Positions 29,648 through 38,294 of a stretch of DNA of 64,000 nucleotides are shown here, one piece after another. The position numbers and the translations under genes are program-made. This stretch comes from Enhygromyxa salina (GTDB lineage: Bacteria; Myxococcota_A; Polyangia; Nannocystales; Nannocystaceae). Positions within the stretch are counted from its first letter, which is position 1; each line of letters opens with the position of its first letter. The stretch covers positions 1-64,000 of the forward strand of contig NZ_PVNK01000152.1 in assembly GCF_002994615.1 (NCBI RefSeq). Direction: 5' to 3'. Under the pieces are notes generated by a model. That model was not told the DNA's origin, ran no database searches, and saw only the letters and a program-made list of their open reading frames with translations.

Positions 29648-31098
29648 CCTCCCCCGACACCTCTTACTGTCTCCCAGCCCTCACGGTGCTCGCCGTCGCC
29701 GCGTCGCTGCTCGGCTGCGCGCCCCAGGACGCCGAGCCCGGCCAGGGCAAGGCCTACTTCGACGAGCCCCACCAGGTCCCGCTCGGCGTGCCCTACGAGG
29801 GCAAGGACCCCGTCGCCGACGAGCCCGAGACCGTCGCCAGCGCCGACGAGTGCGGGCGCGGGCGCGGCATCGACCCCGACGGCAACTGCGTCCCCCTCGT
29901 CACGCGCGAGCACGAGTTCGGGGGCATGGTCCAGATCCCCGCGGGCGCGTTCATGCGCGGCGACATCCCGGCCCGCTACAACGCCACTTCGGGTCGCGAG
30001 CGGCCCCACCACGAGCACGCCGGTCAGCCGCTGTTCCAGGACCAGCTCCCGAGCTACTGGATCGACGGCTACGAGGTCTCGCGCAAGGCCTACTCCAAGT
30101 GCGTCGAGGCGGGCAGCTGCAGCCCGGCGGTCTGCCTCGACGGCACCGACGGGCGGCCGACCGACCGCCAGCTCGGCGACGCCGAGCTCGACGCCTTCCC
30201 GCAGACCTGCGTGACCCACGAGCAAGCCGAGGCCTACTGCAGCTCCCGCGGTCATCGGCTCCCGAGCGAGGCCGAGTGGGAGTACGCCGCGCGCGGCCCC
30301 GAGGGCTGGATGTTCCCCTGGGGTCACGAGTTCCGCGACGAGCTCGGGCTCGCCCTCGGCCCGGTCGGCTACGACCCCCTCGACGTCAGCTACTTCGGGC
30401 TCAAGGGCTTCGGCGGCAACGCGATCGAGTGGGTCGCCGACGCCTACGAGGGCGACGCCAACCTCTCGCGCTACCTCGGCGGCGAATTCCGCAAAAAAGA
30501 CGGCCCGCTCGCGCGCTCGTGGGCGGCGTGGAAGCGGGGCCTGTGCGGCGGCTCGGACTGCGATCTCGGCACGCGCTACGTCATCAAGGGCGGGCGCTCG
30601 GGCGCGCGCGCGGCCGCGTGGCAGCTGGCCAAGGGCCAGACCATCGCCGAGCCCCCGGCCAACAACTTCGAAGACGATCGCGCGATCGCCCAGCACGAGC
30701 GCCTCGGGTTCCGCTGCGCGGCCGACCTCGAGCCCGACGCGACGGTCCTGACCGTGCCCAAGCCCGTGGCCCCGCTGCCGCTCTACCGCCAGGTCGACGG
30801 CTACGACCTCTTTCTTGGGGTCGCCGAGGCCGTCGACCGCGAAGAGGCCGCGCGCTTTTGCAGCGTGCTGATCGCCCCCGGAGATCCGAAGGAGCTGCCC
30901 GAGGGCGGCAACGGCTGGCGCCTGCCGACGCTCGAGGAGATCCGCGCCGTGAGCGTGTGGTTTGGCGGCCCGGGGCCGTTTTGGGCCGTCGAGGGCGCCG
31001 CCGAGCAGACCTTCGTCGACACCCAGACCGCCGAGTGGGACATGGTCGAGGCCACGGACGACGAGGCCCTGATGGCCCGCTGCATCCGCAGTCGCTAA
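29644..31098 (+). CDS. FGE-sulfatase-fold (SUMF1-like) lipoprotein
   Basis: 484 residues. Signal peptide with lipobox SLLGC (Cys25). The mature part has a formylglycine-generating enzyme (SUMF1) fold: FGGMVQIPAGAFMRGDIP, YWIDGYEVSRKAYSKCVEAG, HEQAEAYCSSRGHRLPSEAEWEYAARG, GGNAIEWVADAYEG, and YVIKGGRSGARAAAW ending LGFRCAADLE. The two cysteines that do chemistry in true FGE (RGGSWxC region and nearby) are absent, so it is not an FGE enzyme but a structural or binding relative. A shorter second, related domain occupies the C terminus (DGYDLFLGVAEAVDREEAARFC, GWRLPTLEEIRAVSVWF). The start overlaps the symporter stop (ATGA). Confidence 0.8.
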   Translation: MTSPDTSYCLPALTVLAVAASLLGCAPQDAEPGQGKAYFDEPHQVPLGVPYEGKDPVADEPETVASADECGRGRGIDPDGNCVPLVTREHEFGGMVQIPAGAFMRGDIPARYNATSGRERPHHEHAGQPLFQDQLPSYWIDGYEVSRKAYSKCVEAGSCSPAVCLDGTDGRPTDRQLGDAELDAFPQTCVTHEQAEAYCSSRGHRLPSEAEWEYAARGPEGWMFPWGHEFRDELGLALGPVGYDPLDVSYFGLKGFGGNAIEWVADAYEGDANLSRYLGGEFRKKDGPLARSWAAWKRGLCGGSDCDLGTRYVIKGGRSGARAAAWQLAKGQTIAEPPANNFEDDRAIAQHERLGFRCAADLEPDATVLTVPKPVAPLPLYRQVDGYDLFLGVAEAVDREEAARFCSVLIAPGDPKELPEGGNGWRLPTLEEIRAVSVWFGGPGPFWAVEGAAEQTFVDTQTAEWDMVEATDDEALMARCIRSR

Positions 31099-31108
31099 CA
31101 TCCGCGCG

Positions 31109-31684
31109 ATGCCGATCCGTCCTCTCGCCCGTATCCGCACCAGCTCTCGCCCGCGGGGATGGTTGCTCCCGCTCGCCGCGAGCGCGCTCGTGTGCCTCGC
31201 CTGTCAGCCCCCGGACTCGGGCGCGGGCGAGGCCGCGCCCGCCAAGGCCGGCGCCGACGACAAGCAGCCCGCGCCCGAAGCCAAGCAGCCCGCGCCCGAA
31301 GCCAAGCAGCCCGCGCCCGCAGCCAACGATGAGTTCAGCGCCCAGCCCACGCCCGAAGCCGCGCCCAGCCCCGCGCCGCCGTGGTTTGACCCCAACGCGT
31401 TCGAGCACGTAGCGATCGTGCGTCAGGATCAGCGGGCGTCCAAGCTCCCGACCGGCCAGTCCTCATCGATGATCGTCCTCGAGCTCCCAGCCGGGACCAC
31501 GGCCGAGCAGTGCATCGAGAACGCCCGAGCCAAGCTCGGCGAGACCATCTCCGACCTCCCCGCCAGCGCGACGATGCCCCAGGGCTACCTCGAGCTCCGG
31601 GGCAAGACCGACACCTTCGAGTACACGATCGTGTGCGGCGTCGCCAAGGACAAGCCGAGCATGTTCCTGAGCTACACCCAGTAG
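31109..31684 (+). CDS. small lipoprotein of unknown function
   Basis: 191 residues. A signal peptide ending in LVCLAC (about Cys31), then three tandem KQPAPEA repeats and a Pro/Ala-rich linker, then a compact C-terminal domain of about 100 residues (FEHVAIVRQDQRASKLPTG, MIVLELPAGTTAEQCIENAR, FEYTIVCGVAKDK) with two cysteines that could form a disulphide. No family recognised. It lies between the FGE-fold lipoprotein and the FAH-family gene with gaps of ten and six bases, so it is part of the same operon. Confidence 0.7.
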   Translation: MPIRPLARIRTSSRPRGWLLPLAASALVCLACQPPDSGAGEAAPAKAGADDKQPAPEAKQPAPEAKQPAPAANDEFSAQPTPEAAPSPAPPWFDPNAFEHVAIVRQDQRASKLPTGQSSSMIVLELPAGTTAEQCIENARAKLGETISDLPASATMPQGYLELRGKTDTFEYTIVCGVAKDKPSMFLSYTQ

Positions 31685-31690
31685 GGAGCC

Positions 31691-32539
31691 ATGACCTCGA
31701 CCTCGTGGCTCGCACGCACCTGCCTCGACGGCAGGCCGACGACCTTGCGCTGTCGCACCGACGGCAGCGCGCCGACCCCCGAGACCCGCTGGCAGCCGAT
31801 CGCCGACGTCTTCGCCGAGGCCCGTGACAACCCTGAGCTCAGCGACCCGGCCACGCTCGCGGCCGAGGCCCCCGCCCTCGGTGAGCCCCGCCCCATCGCC
31901 GTCCTCCTGCCACCGTGCGCGCCGCAGAAGATCTTCGGCATCGGTCGCAACTACCAAGCCCACGCCGAAGAGCTCGGCAACGCGGTGCCCGAGACGCCGC
32001 TGAGCTTCGTCAAGGTCCCCTCCTGTCTGCTCGTGTCCGGCGACGCGCTCGCGCTGCCGCGCGGCTACGAGCGCATCGACATGGAGTCGGAGCTGGTCGT
32101 GGTCATCGGTCGACGGGCGCGCGCGGTCGCGGCGGCCGACGCCTGGCAGCACGTCGCCGGTTATCTGCTCGGCAACGACGTGTCCTGCCGCGACCTCCAA
32201 AAGCGCGACAAGCAGTGGACGCGGGCCAAGGGCTTCGACGGCTTTGGGCCGGTGTCGGCGTTCATGCGCCTGACGGCGCCGGGCTGGGAGCTGCCCGTCG
32301 CCGAGCTCGAGATCCACGGCTACCTCGATGATCTGCGCGTCCAGCAGGGTCGGCTGTCGGACATGATCTTTTCGATCCCAACGCTGATCGAGCATCTGTC
32401 CGAGGGCATCACCCTCGAGCCGGGGGATCTGATCTTCACGGGCACGCCGGCCGGCGTCTCGGCGCTGTCGCCAGGCCAGGTCGTGCGCATCGAGCTCGCG
32501 GGCCTCGACCTCGGCCGCCTCGTCACTCCAATTGTCTAG
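31691..32539 (+). CDS. fumarylacetoacetate hydrolase-family enzyme
   Basis: 282 residues. The FAH-family core is clear: KIFGIGRNYQAHAEELG, the metal ligands in YERIDMESELVVVIGRRA (E-x-E), GNDVSCRDLQ (Asp), a lysine in TRAKGFDGFGP, and the end of the fold GDLIFTGTPAGVSALSPGQVV. Members hydrolyse or decarboxylate beta-diketone-like acids (for example 5-oxopent-3-ene-dicarboxylate or acylpyruvates) with Mg2+. The N-terminal 75 residues are an extra small domain found in many homologues. A ribosome binding site (GGGAG) lies just before the ATG. The CTAGCAGCCC palindrome begins within the stop codon region. Confidence 0.88.
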   Translation: MTSTSWLARTCLDGRPTTLRCRTDGSAPTPETRWQPIADVFAEARDNPELSDPATLAAEAPALGEPRPIAVLLPPCAPQKIFGIGRNYQAHAEELGNAVPETPLSFVKVPSCLLVSGDALALPRGYERIDMESELVVVIGRRARAVAAADAWQHVAGYLLGNDVSCRDLQKRDKQWTRAKGFDGFGPVSAFMRLTAPGWELPVAELEIHGYLDDLRVQQGRLSDMIFSIPTLIEHLSEGITLEPGDLIFTGTPAGVSALSPGQVVRIELAGLDLGRLVTPIV

Positions 32540-32738
32540 CAGCCCGGGGTGCTAGCCCTGAATCAAGCGCTGCGCGCTCGACTCAGGCCTTCTAGTCCTC
32601 GAGGGGCCTTTCAAAAAGGCCCCTCGCTGCGGCGGCAAAGCCCCCTCCGCTCACCCCAAACGCTCGCCTTGCGGCTCGTACTAGCCCTAAATCATTCAGC
32701 TTTTTGAATTCAGCGCTAGATTTAGGGCTAGCAGCCCG
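32536..32738. repeat. composite intergenic repeat block
   Basis: Starts with CTAGCAGCCCGGGGTGCTAG (32536-32555), overlapping the FAH-gene stop, then an inverted copy of the module seen at 9466-9826 including the same 25-base hairpin (32601-32625) and AAACGCTCGCCTTGCGGCTC end. It continues with a third palindrome whose arms CTAGCCCTAAATC (32681-32693) and GATTTAGGGCTAG (32719-32731) are exact complements, and ends with another CTAGCAGCCCG half-site (32728-32738). Three repeat families are therefore nested in about 200 bp. Confidence 0.85.
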
Positions 32739-32891
32739 ATCTGTTTGGAGTCGCGTCGTCAGCAGATGCCAGCGTCCACACCATCACGGTGCGCCGCCCT
32801 CACGATGGAGCGTTGAGCGACGAGTCCTTCGCCTCGGCGTGGGCGAGCGCTGCGAGCGGGCTGGCAGGCTCGAAGCGCTGTCGTCGACCAT

Positions 32892-33294
32892 CTGCGCGTT
32901 GCAAACGACCTGACAATCGATGCGCCCCTCGCTCCCGAGGACGCGACTCCCACGGGTCCCGACGCGACCCTCGCTGCCGCCGACGAGACCCTCGCTGCCG
33001 CCGACGAGACCCTCGCTGCCGCCGACGCGACCCTCGTCGCCGCCGACGCAGCCCTCGCCGCGCGCGCCCACCGACCGGTCCAGCTCCCGTCGAAGGGCAT
33101 GCCCGAACGGCTCGGGCGCTACCTCGTCCTCGACCTGCTCGGGCAAGGCGACCTTCGCGGGCCAGGTCTTCATCGCAATGGACTACATCCCGGGCAAGGA
33201 GCTGCGTGCGTGGCTCGACGAGGACCACCCGTGGCGCGAGGTCCTCGACGTGTTCTGTGCGGCGGGTCGGGGCCTCGCTCACGCCCACGCCTGA
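32892..33294 (+). pseudogene. remnant of a Ser/Thr protein kinase gene
   Basis: One frame reads LTIDAPLAPEDATPTGPDA, four TLAAADE-type repeats (21-bp units, 32967-33050), then MPERLGRYLVLDLLGQG, the start of a Hanks-type kinase domain up to the Gly-rich loop. The reading then jumps frame to AGQVFIAMDYIPGKEL and LDVFCAAGRGLAHAHA, which is the hinge and helix E of such kinases, and hits a stop where HRD would follow. About 60 codons including the VAIK lysine are missing and the rest of the kinase is gone. This is a decayed gene, not an active kinase. No start codon is evident. Confidence 0.75.
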
Positions 33295-33370
33295 GCGCGA
33301 AGCGCTTGTCCCGCTGCAGGAACGCGGAGGGCCCTGGGAGACTGGATGTCGGCCTGCTAGCGTCCCCGCG

Positions 33371-34456
33371 ATGAGCGGGACCGAGCCGAGCGCCGCGAGC
33401 GATCTCGATGATCGCCGACCCAGCGCGACGCGGCGCGTGCTGCTGTGGCTGGCCTCGCTCGTCGCGGCCGCGCTCTTGCTGCTGATCGTCGTCCGCTTCG
33501 GTCCCATCGATCTGTGGCCCGACCCGCTCGTGCTCCCGGCGCCGTGGCTGTTCGTCGCCGCGTGCGCCCTGCAGATCCCCTACACGCTGACCCGCGCGAT
33601 GCGTCTGCGCTTCGTGCTCGATCCGCTGGTCACGGCGGCGTCGGACGACGCCCAGCGGCGCTTCGACTGGCGGGTTTTGCAGGGCAGCGGGATGGTCAGC
33701 TACCCGATCGTCATCATGCTGCCCTTTCGCCTCGGCGAGCTCTCGCGGCCGCTGCTGCTCACGCGCGCCGAGCAGCCCGGGGTCAAATTCGCGGAGTCGG
33801 TCTCGGCGATCGCCGTCGAGCGCGTGGTCGACGGGCTCGTGATCGTCGGCATGCTCTTTTTCGGCCTCGGCTTCGCCACGATCGCGGGTAACGCGGACCC
33901 CGAGACCGTCGCCTACGTGCGCGGGTTCGGGCGCCTGATGGCCCTGACCTTCGTGCTCGGGCTCGGCGCGCTCCTGGCCGCGGCCCTGCGCCCGGAGCTG
34001 CTCGAGCGGATCGTCGAGCGCACGATCCCGGGTCGCCTCGGTCAGCGCGCTGCGGCGGCCGCGGGCCGGATCGCCGGGACGATCGCGGTCTTGCTCGACT
34101 GGCGCCGCGGGCTCCCCTTCTTGCTCTGGTCCCTGATCTACTGGGCGCTGACGATCTGCCAGCTGTGGCTGGTGCTGCTCGCCTGCGGGCTCGCGCTCGG
34201 CTTCGCAGACGCGGCCGCGGTCGTAGCGATCGTGGGCCTGGCGATCCAGCTCCCGGGCGGGCCCGCGCAGGCCGGGAGCTTTCAATTCGGCATGGCCGCG
34301 GCGCTCGGCCTGCTGACCGCCCCGGCCCAGCAGGCCGCGGCGTCGAGCTTCGCGGCGCTCATGTACCTGCTTCAGCTCGCGGGCGCGTGTGCGCTGGCGC
34401 TGCCCGGCGCCTGGCTGCTCGCGCGCGCTCGACGGGCCGAGCCCGACGCCACGTAA
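33371..34456 (+). CDS. flippase-like/LPG synthase TM-domain membrane protein
   Basis: 361 residues with about eight transmembrane segments, matching the lysylphosphatidylglycerol synthase TM region/UPF0104 family. Typical elements: ALQIPYTLTRAMRLRFVL, a YPIVIMLPFRLGELSRPLLL segment and FAESVSAIAVERVVDGLVIVG, then QLPGGPAQAGSFQFGMAAALG late. Family members lack the catalytic GNAT half of MprF and are proposed lipid or lipid-linked-sugar flippases. The ATG at 33371 follows the kinase remnant by 76 bases; the frame upstream of it is the shadow of that remnant. Confidence 0.8.
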   Translation: MSGTEPSAASDLDDRRPSATRRVLLWLASLVAAALLLLIVVRFGPIDLWPDPLVLPAPWLFVAACALQIPYTLTRAMRLRFVLDPLVTAASDDAQRRFDWRVLQGSGMVSYPIVIMLPFRLGELSRPLLLTRAEQPGVKFAESVSAIAVERVVDGLVIVGMLFFGLGFATIAGNADPETVAYVRGFGRLMALTFVLGLGALLAAALRPELLERIVERTIPGRLGQRAAAAAGRIAGTIAVLLDWRRGLPFLLWSLIYWALTICQLWLVLLACGLALGFADAAAVVAIVGLAIQLPGGPAQAGSFQFGMAAALGLLTAPAQQAAASSFAALMYLLQLAGACALALPGAWLLARARRAEPDAT

Positions 34457-34623
34457 GCCCCTCCTGTGCCACCCGTTGGCCCGTGCGCGCTCGCTCACGG
34501 CACCCCACTTGGACCGGCCCGGCCAGCCCGGCCCCGAGCATTGCCGAGCCCGACTCGCGGCGGGTATCCTCCCCGCCACCCGTCGCCCCCGGCACAGGCC
34601 GTCGCGCGACCAGGAGAACGCGA

Positions 34624-36207
34624 ATGCCCAGCTTCCGTAGCGTCCTCGCTCCCATCACCTTGGGTCTGCTCCTTTGTGTGTCCGCCTCCGGCTGCGACAA
34701 GAAGGGCAGCGGTACCAAGACCCCGCGCGGCATGTCCAAGGAGGACGTCGAGGCCGAAAAAGAGAAGGCCAAGACTCAAGCCAAGGTCAACCAGCTGATC
34801 GTCCAGGCCAACGAGGCCCTCGGCGCCGGTCGCTACGTGACCGCGCGCAAGATCGCCGAAGACGCGCTGGCCGAGAACCCCGACAACGCCGACGCCTACG
34901 TGGTCCTCGGCGCCGCCAACTGGCGCGCAGGCGACTTCGACGCCTCGACCGAGGCCCTGCGCAAGGCCATGGAGCTCGACCCGACCAACTTCGGTGGCGG
35001 CGTCGCGCTCTCGCGCAACCTCCGGGCGGCGAGCCTCTACGACGAGTCGCTCGCGATCCTCGAGCCGGTCATCGCCGCCGAGTCCGAGGGCTTCCAGGGC
35101 AAGTCCTGCGAGCAGCTCGAGGACTGCGAGGAGGTCGGCGGCTGGTGTGACACCGAGGCCAAGGTCTGCAAGCCGCCGGTCCTCGTCGACACCCGCGCCG
35201 CCCAGCTGTGGGCCTACTACATGACCCTCGACACCGAGAAGGGCCCCGCCGTCGCCGACGAGGTCTTCCTCGGTGGCGCCGCCGCGGCCGACGTGACCAA
35301 CGACGCGATCCGCGGCTACGCCGACTTCCTGCGCGCGTTCGCGGGCAAGGGCGAGCTCGTCGTCATCGAGGGCGAGACCGGCACCGGGGACCTCGGCCTC
35401 GACATCTACACCGGGCTGACTCACAGCTTCGCCGTCGTCGGCGGCGAGCCCAGCCGCGCGCTGTTCTCGCCTCTCCAGATCGAGTCGCGGATCGACAAGG
35501 AGCTCGCCGACTCGCTCGGCCTCGAGCCCCTGGGCAAGACCGCGCTGCTCAACCTCGGCGAGTACGAGGTCACGCTGATCCCCGAGGTCGAGTTCAAGGG
35601 CATCAAGATCAAGAACGTCCCGGCGCTGATCGACGACCTGGCGATCTTCTCCTCGGGCCTGCCCGACAAGGCCGGCGTCATCCTCGGCCACCAGGCTCTG
35701 CACAAGATCGGCTCGATCGTCGCCGACTACCCGAACAAGTCGCTGACGATCACCAAGGCCGCCCCGAGCGCCGCTCCCGCTGGCGCCGCCGAGCGCCCGC
35801 TGGTCATGCTCGACCAGTGGAGCCTCCACGTCCCGGCCACGCCGATCACGATCGACAGCTCGGACCACACGATCTGGGCCTGGCTCGGCTACGCCAACGC
35901 CAGCGCGGTCACCCTGACCGCCAAGTCCTACCTCAAGAGCGGTCACCTCCCGCGCGAGATCGAGAACCCCGAGGACCCCGACAACGGCCGCAAGATGGTC
36001 TACGTCGACCAGGTCTCGTTCGGGTCCGTGACGGCCCCCGGCATGGGCGGCCTCGTCTACCTCGAGCAGCCCGGCGAGCCCCAGCTGGCCATGGTCCGCG
36101 GCTTCTCCGGCTTCGAGCTCGGCGGCTTCGTGAACGTCGCCCTGCTCGAGCAGCTCAAGGTCACCTACGCGTACGGCCAGGGCAAAATCTGGATCGAGAA
36201 GCCGTAA
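34624..36207 (+). CDS. TPR lipoprotein with two degenerate retropepsin-like domains
   Basis: 527 residues; AGGAG precedes the ATG. Signal peptide with lipobox SASGC (Cys21). TPR-like helices occupy about 45-150 (ANEALGAGRYVTARKIAEDA, ANWRAGDFDASTEALRKAME). Two aspartic-protease-2-like domains follow: FSPLQIESRIDKELADSLGL with ILGHQALHKIGSIVADYPNK, and a second around WLGYANASAVTLTAKSYL with FELGGFVNVALLEQLKVTY. In both, the place of the catalytic D-T-G is taken by other residues (S-P-L and Y-A-N), so no proteolysis is expected. A four-Cys insert (KSCEQLEDCEEVGGWCDTEAKVC) lies between TPR and protease-like parts. Confidence 0.75.
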   Translation: MPSFRSVLAPITLGLLLCVSASGCDKKGSGTKTPRGMSKEDVEAEKEKAKTQAKVNQLIVQANEALGAGRYVTARKIAEDALAENPDNADAYVVLGAANWRAGDFDASTEALRKAMELDPTNFGGGVALSRNLRAASLYDESLAILEPVIAAESEGFQGKSCEQLEDCEEVGGWCDTEAKVCKPPVLVDTRAAQLWAYYMTLDTEKGPAVADEVFLGGAAAADVTNDAIRGYADFLRAFAGKGELVVIEGETGTGDLGLDIYTGLTHSFAVVGGEPSRALFSPLQIESRIDKELADSLGLEPLGKTALLNLGEYEVTLIPEVEFKGIKIKNVPALIDDLAIFSSGLPDKAGVILGHQALHKIGSIVADYPNKSLTITKAAPSAAPAGAAERPLVMLDQWSLHVPATPITIDSSDHTIWAWLGYANASAVTLTAKSYLKSGHLPREIENPEDPDNGRKMVYVDQVSFGSVTAPGMGGLVYLEQPGEPQLAMVRGFSGFELGGFVNVALLEQLKVTYAYGQGKIWIEKP

Positions 36208-36221
36208 AGAGGTTGAGGGGG

Positions 36222-37110
36222 GGGGTTGTTTTAGACCCCCCTGGGCGTCAGCGACTCTGCCACGCACGGCCGCAAGCGGCCGGTCGGTCGGTCGCTGCGC
36301 TCCCTCCCTCGGTGGGCTAGCATGAGCTTCGCAATCGCCTGCGTGGCCCCCTAGAAGGGGGCTCGTTTGACTGTGGGCATGGGGTGTTTTGGGAGCCCCC
36401 GCGGGGTGTTTTAGACCCCCCCGACCGTCGGTTGTTTTAGACCCCCCCGACTGTCAGCGACTCTGCCACGCACGGCCGCAAGCGGCCGGTCGCTCGGTCG
36501 CTGCGCTCCCTCCCTCGGTGGGCTAGCATGAGCTTCGCAATCGCCTGCGTGGCCCCCTAGAAGGGGGCTCGTTTGACTGTGGGCATGGGGGGTGTTTTGG
36601 GAGCCCCCGCGGGGTGTTTTAGACCCCCCCGACCGTCAGCGACTCTGCCACGCACGGCCGCAAGCGGCCGGTCGCTCGGTCGCTGCGCTCCCTCCCTCGG
36701 TGGGCTCGCATGAGCTTCGCAATCGCCTGCGTGGCCCCCTAAAAGGGGGCTCGTTTGACTGTGGGCATAGGCCCCCGGCGGTCAGCGACTCTGCCACGCA
36801 GGGCCGGTCGCTCGTTCCTCGCTCGGACCTGCAGTAACCTGCGAGCCTCCCTGGAAGGGGGCTCGAGTCTCAGTAGCAGGCGCGGCTCAAATCTCGTGTG
36901 GGCGAGGACCGCAGGGCTCAAAACACCAAATGCCCCAGCACCGCGAGATGCGGTACCGGGGCTGCGGGCTCATGAAACTCAGCCCCTTTAGAGGGGCGCA
37001 TAGACCGGTGCGTCGCTCACACCAGCCCACCGAGCGGGCACGAGCGACCGGCCGCTTGCGGCCCTGCTTGGCAAAGTCGCAAACGGCCCAGGGGGTCTAA
37101 GACAACCTAG
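36222..37110. repeat. 889-bp intergenic repeat array
   Basis: Three near-identical units of about 150 bp start at 36248, 36454 and 36636, with a decayed fourth at 36782. Each holds CAGCGACTCTGCCACGCA, the hairpin CGGCCGCAAGCGGCCG, and a second hairpin GCCCCCT/AGGGGGC (36346-36362, 36552-36568, 36734-36750). They are separated by GGGTGTTTTAGACCCCCC-type spacers. An inverted copy of the unit lies near 37040-37080, and the GGGGGTTGTTTTAGACCCCC motif at the left end is mirrored by GGGGGTCTAAGACAACC at the right end. The array fills the gap between convergent genes and may terminate both. Confidence 0.85.
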
Positions 37111-37436
37111 AGCCGGCCGTTGAGGATGAAGGAGATCAGGAACGCGAAGATGACCAGGGACTCGATGAAGGCGAGACCGATCAGCATCGGCGTGAACACG
37201 GCCGAGCTCGAGTTGGGGTTGCGGCAGATGCCCTCGAGGGCGGATGCAACGGCGCGACCCTGACCGAGACCGCCGCCGAGCGCGGCGAGGCCGATAGCGA
37301 GCGCCATGGCGATCGCAACGCCCATGTTGGCGGGCGCGGCAGCCGCTTCAGCTTCGGCCGCCGGGGCAGCGAGGGCGAGGGCGGGAACCAGGAAGGCCAC
37401 CAGGGCGGCGATGGGGGCAACGATTCGCTTGCTCAT
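37107..37436 (-). CDS. atpE: ATP synthase F0 subunit c
   Basis: 109 residues, about 30 longer than most c subunits because of an N-terminal stretch with signal-peptide character (VAPIAALVAFLVPALALAAPA, probable cleavage near residue 23), a trait shared by some deltaproteobacterial c subunits. The two-helix hairpin follows: GGGLGQGRAVASALEGI, polar loop CRNPN, and the ion-binding helix IGLAFIESLVIFAFLI with the essential Glu92. Gln59 and Ser93 next to Glu are features also seen in Na+-type rings, but Thr and Tyr of that site are Leu and Phe here, so coupling ion cannot be decided. Last gene of the leftward F0 set. Confidence 0.93.
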   Translation of the reverse strand: MSKRIVAPIAALVAFLVPALALAAPAAEAEAAAAPANMGVAIAMALAIGLAALGGGLGQGRAVASALEGICRNPNSSSAVFTPMLIGLAFIESLVIFAFLISFILNGRL

Positions 37437-37478
37437 TGTCGTGTTTCCTCAGACTCGAATGGGGAAGTCGTTTGGTCC

Positions 37479-38294
37479 TCAGTGCTCCTCGGCGTGCTCG
37501 AGAGCCAGGGACAGGTAGATGACGGTCAGCAGGGTGAAGACCACGGTCTGAATGATCGCGACCATCACGCCCAGCAGCATGAAGGGGACGGGGACCAGCA
37601 GCGGCACGAGCACCAACACCGCGCCGACGACCTTGTGGTCGGCGAGCATGTTGCCCATGAGCCGCAGCGAGAGCGAGACCGGGCGGGCGATGTGGCTGAC
37701 GATCTCGATCGGCAGCATCAGCCAGAACAGCCACGGGAACTTGAGACCACCCGGCTTGAACGAGAAGCTCGGCCCGAGAAAGTGGGCGAGGTAGTGCAAG
37801 CCGTTGGTGTAGACCCCGACGACGTTGTAGATGACGAAGACCATGACCGCGAGGGCCAGGTTGGTCTTGAGCGTGTCGGTGGCCGGCAACAGGCCCGGGA
37901 CCAGGCCCTGGATGTTGCAGATGAAGATGAACAGCGCGAGGGTCCCGATGAAGGGCAGCCACCGCTTGGTGTCCTCCTCACCGAGGACGTCGGCGCTCAT
38001 GTTGAAGGTCGCGTTGACGAAGCCGTTGAGCATCGCCGGCAGCCGCCACTCGCGCGGGGGCACGACCCCCTCGGTCTTGTTGCCGAGCACGTCCTGGCGC
38101 CAGCGGAGCGCGGCGATGATCAGGAACACGACCGTGATCACCGCCGCAGCGACGTGGATCAGGGAGTAGTGCGTGTCCCCGAACATCATCCACTCCCAGC
38201 GCCGGATGCCGAACACGCTCTGCTCGGCCTGGTTGGTCAGGCGTGCCCAAAATTCGGGCATCAAGACGGTGTAGAGAGTGTCGTGGTCGCCCAT
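37479..38294 (-). CDS. atpB: ATP synthase F0 subunit a
   Basis: 271 residues with five to six membrane helices. Subunit a carries the half-channels and the essential arginine, here Arg211 in RPVSLSLRLMGNMLADHKV, which matches Arg210 of E. coli. Other typical parts are FIGTLALFIFICNIQGLVPG and the C-terminal VVFTLLTVIYLSLALEHAEEH. The ATG at 38294 is the first with a plausible N terminus; upstream residues in this frame have shadow composition. It lies 42 bases upstream of atpE and 154 bases downstream of the AtpI-like gene. Confidence 0.95.
   Translation of the reverse strand: MGDHDTLYTVLMPEFWARLTNQAEQSVFGIRRWEWMMFGDTHYSLIHVAAAVITVVFLIIAALRWRQDVLGNKTEGVVPPREWRLPAMLNGFVNATFNMSADVLGEEDTKRWLPFIGTLALFIFICNIQGLVPGLLPATDTLKTNLALAVMVFVIYNVVGVYTNGLHYLAHFLGPSFSFKPGGLKFPWLFWLMLPIEIVSHIARPVSLSLRLMGNMLADHKVVGAVLVLVPLLVPVPFMLLGVMVAIIQTVVFTLLTVIYLSLALEHAEEH

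Noticed and set aside
29644..31098. Formylglycine-generating enzyme activating sulfatases
   Set aside because: Both catalytic cysteines of FGE are missing and no sulfatase gene is nearby.
36248..36790. CRISPR-like or tRNA-gene cluster
   Set aside because: Repeated units are 150 bp or more with two GC hairpins each, no short constant repeats and no cloverleaf or T-loop.
37107..37436. Sodium-type ATP synthase ring
   Set aside because: Only part of the Na+ signature is present (Gln and Glu-Ser); Thr and Tyr positions are Leu and Phe.
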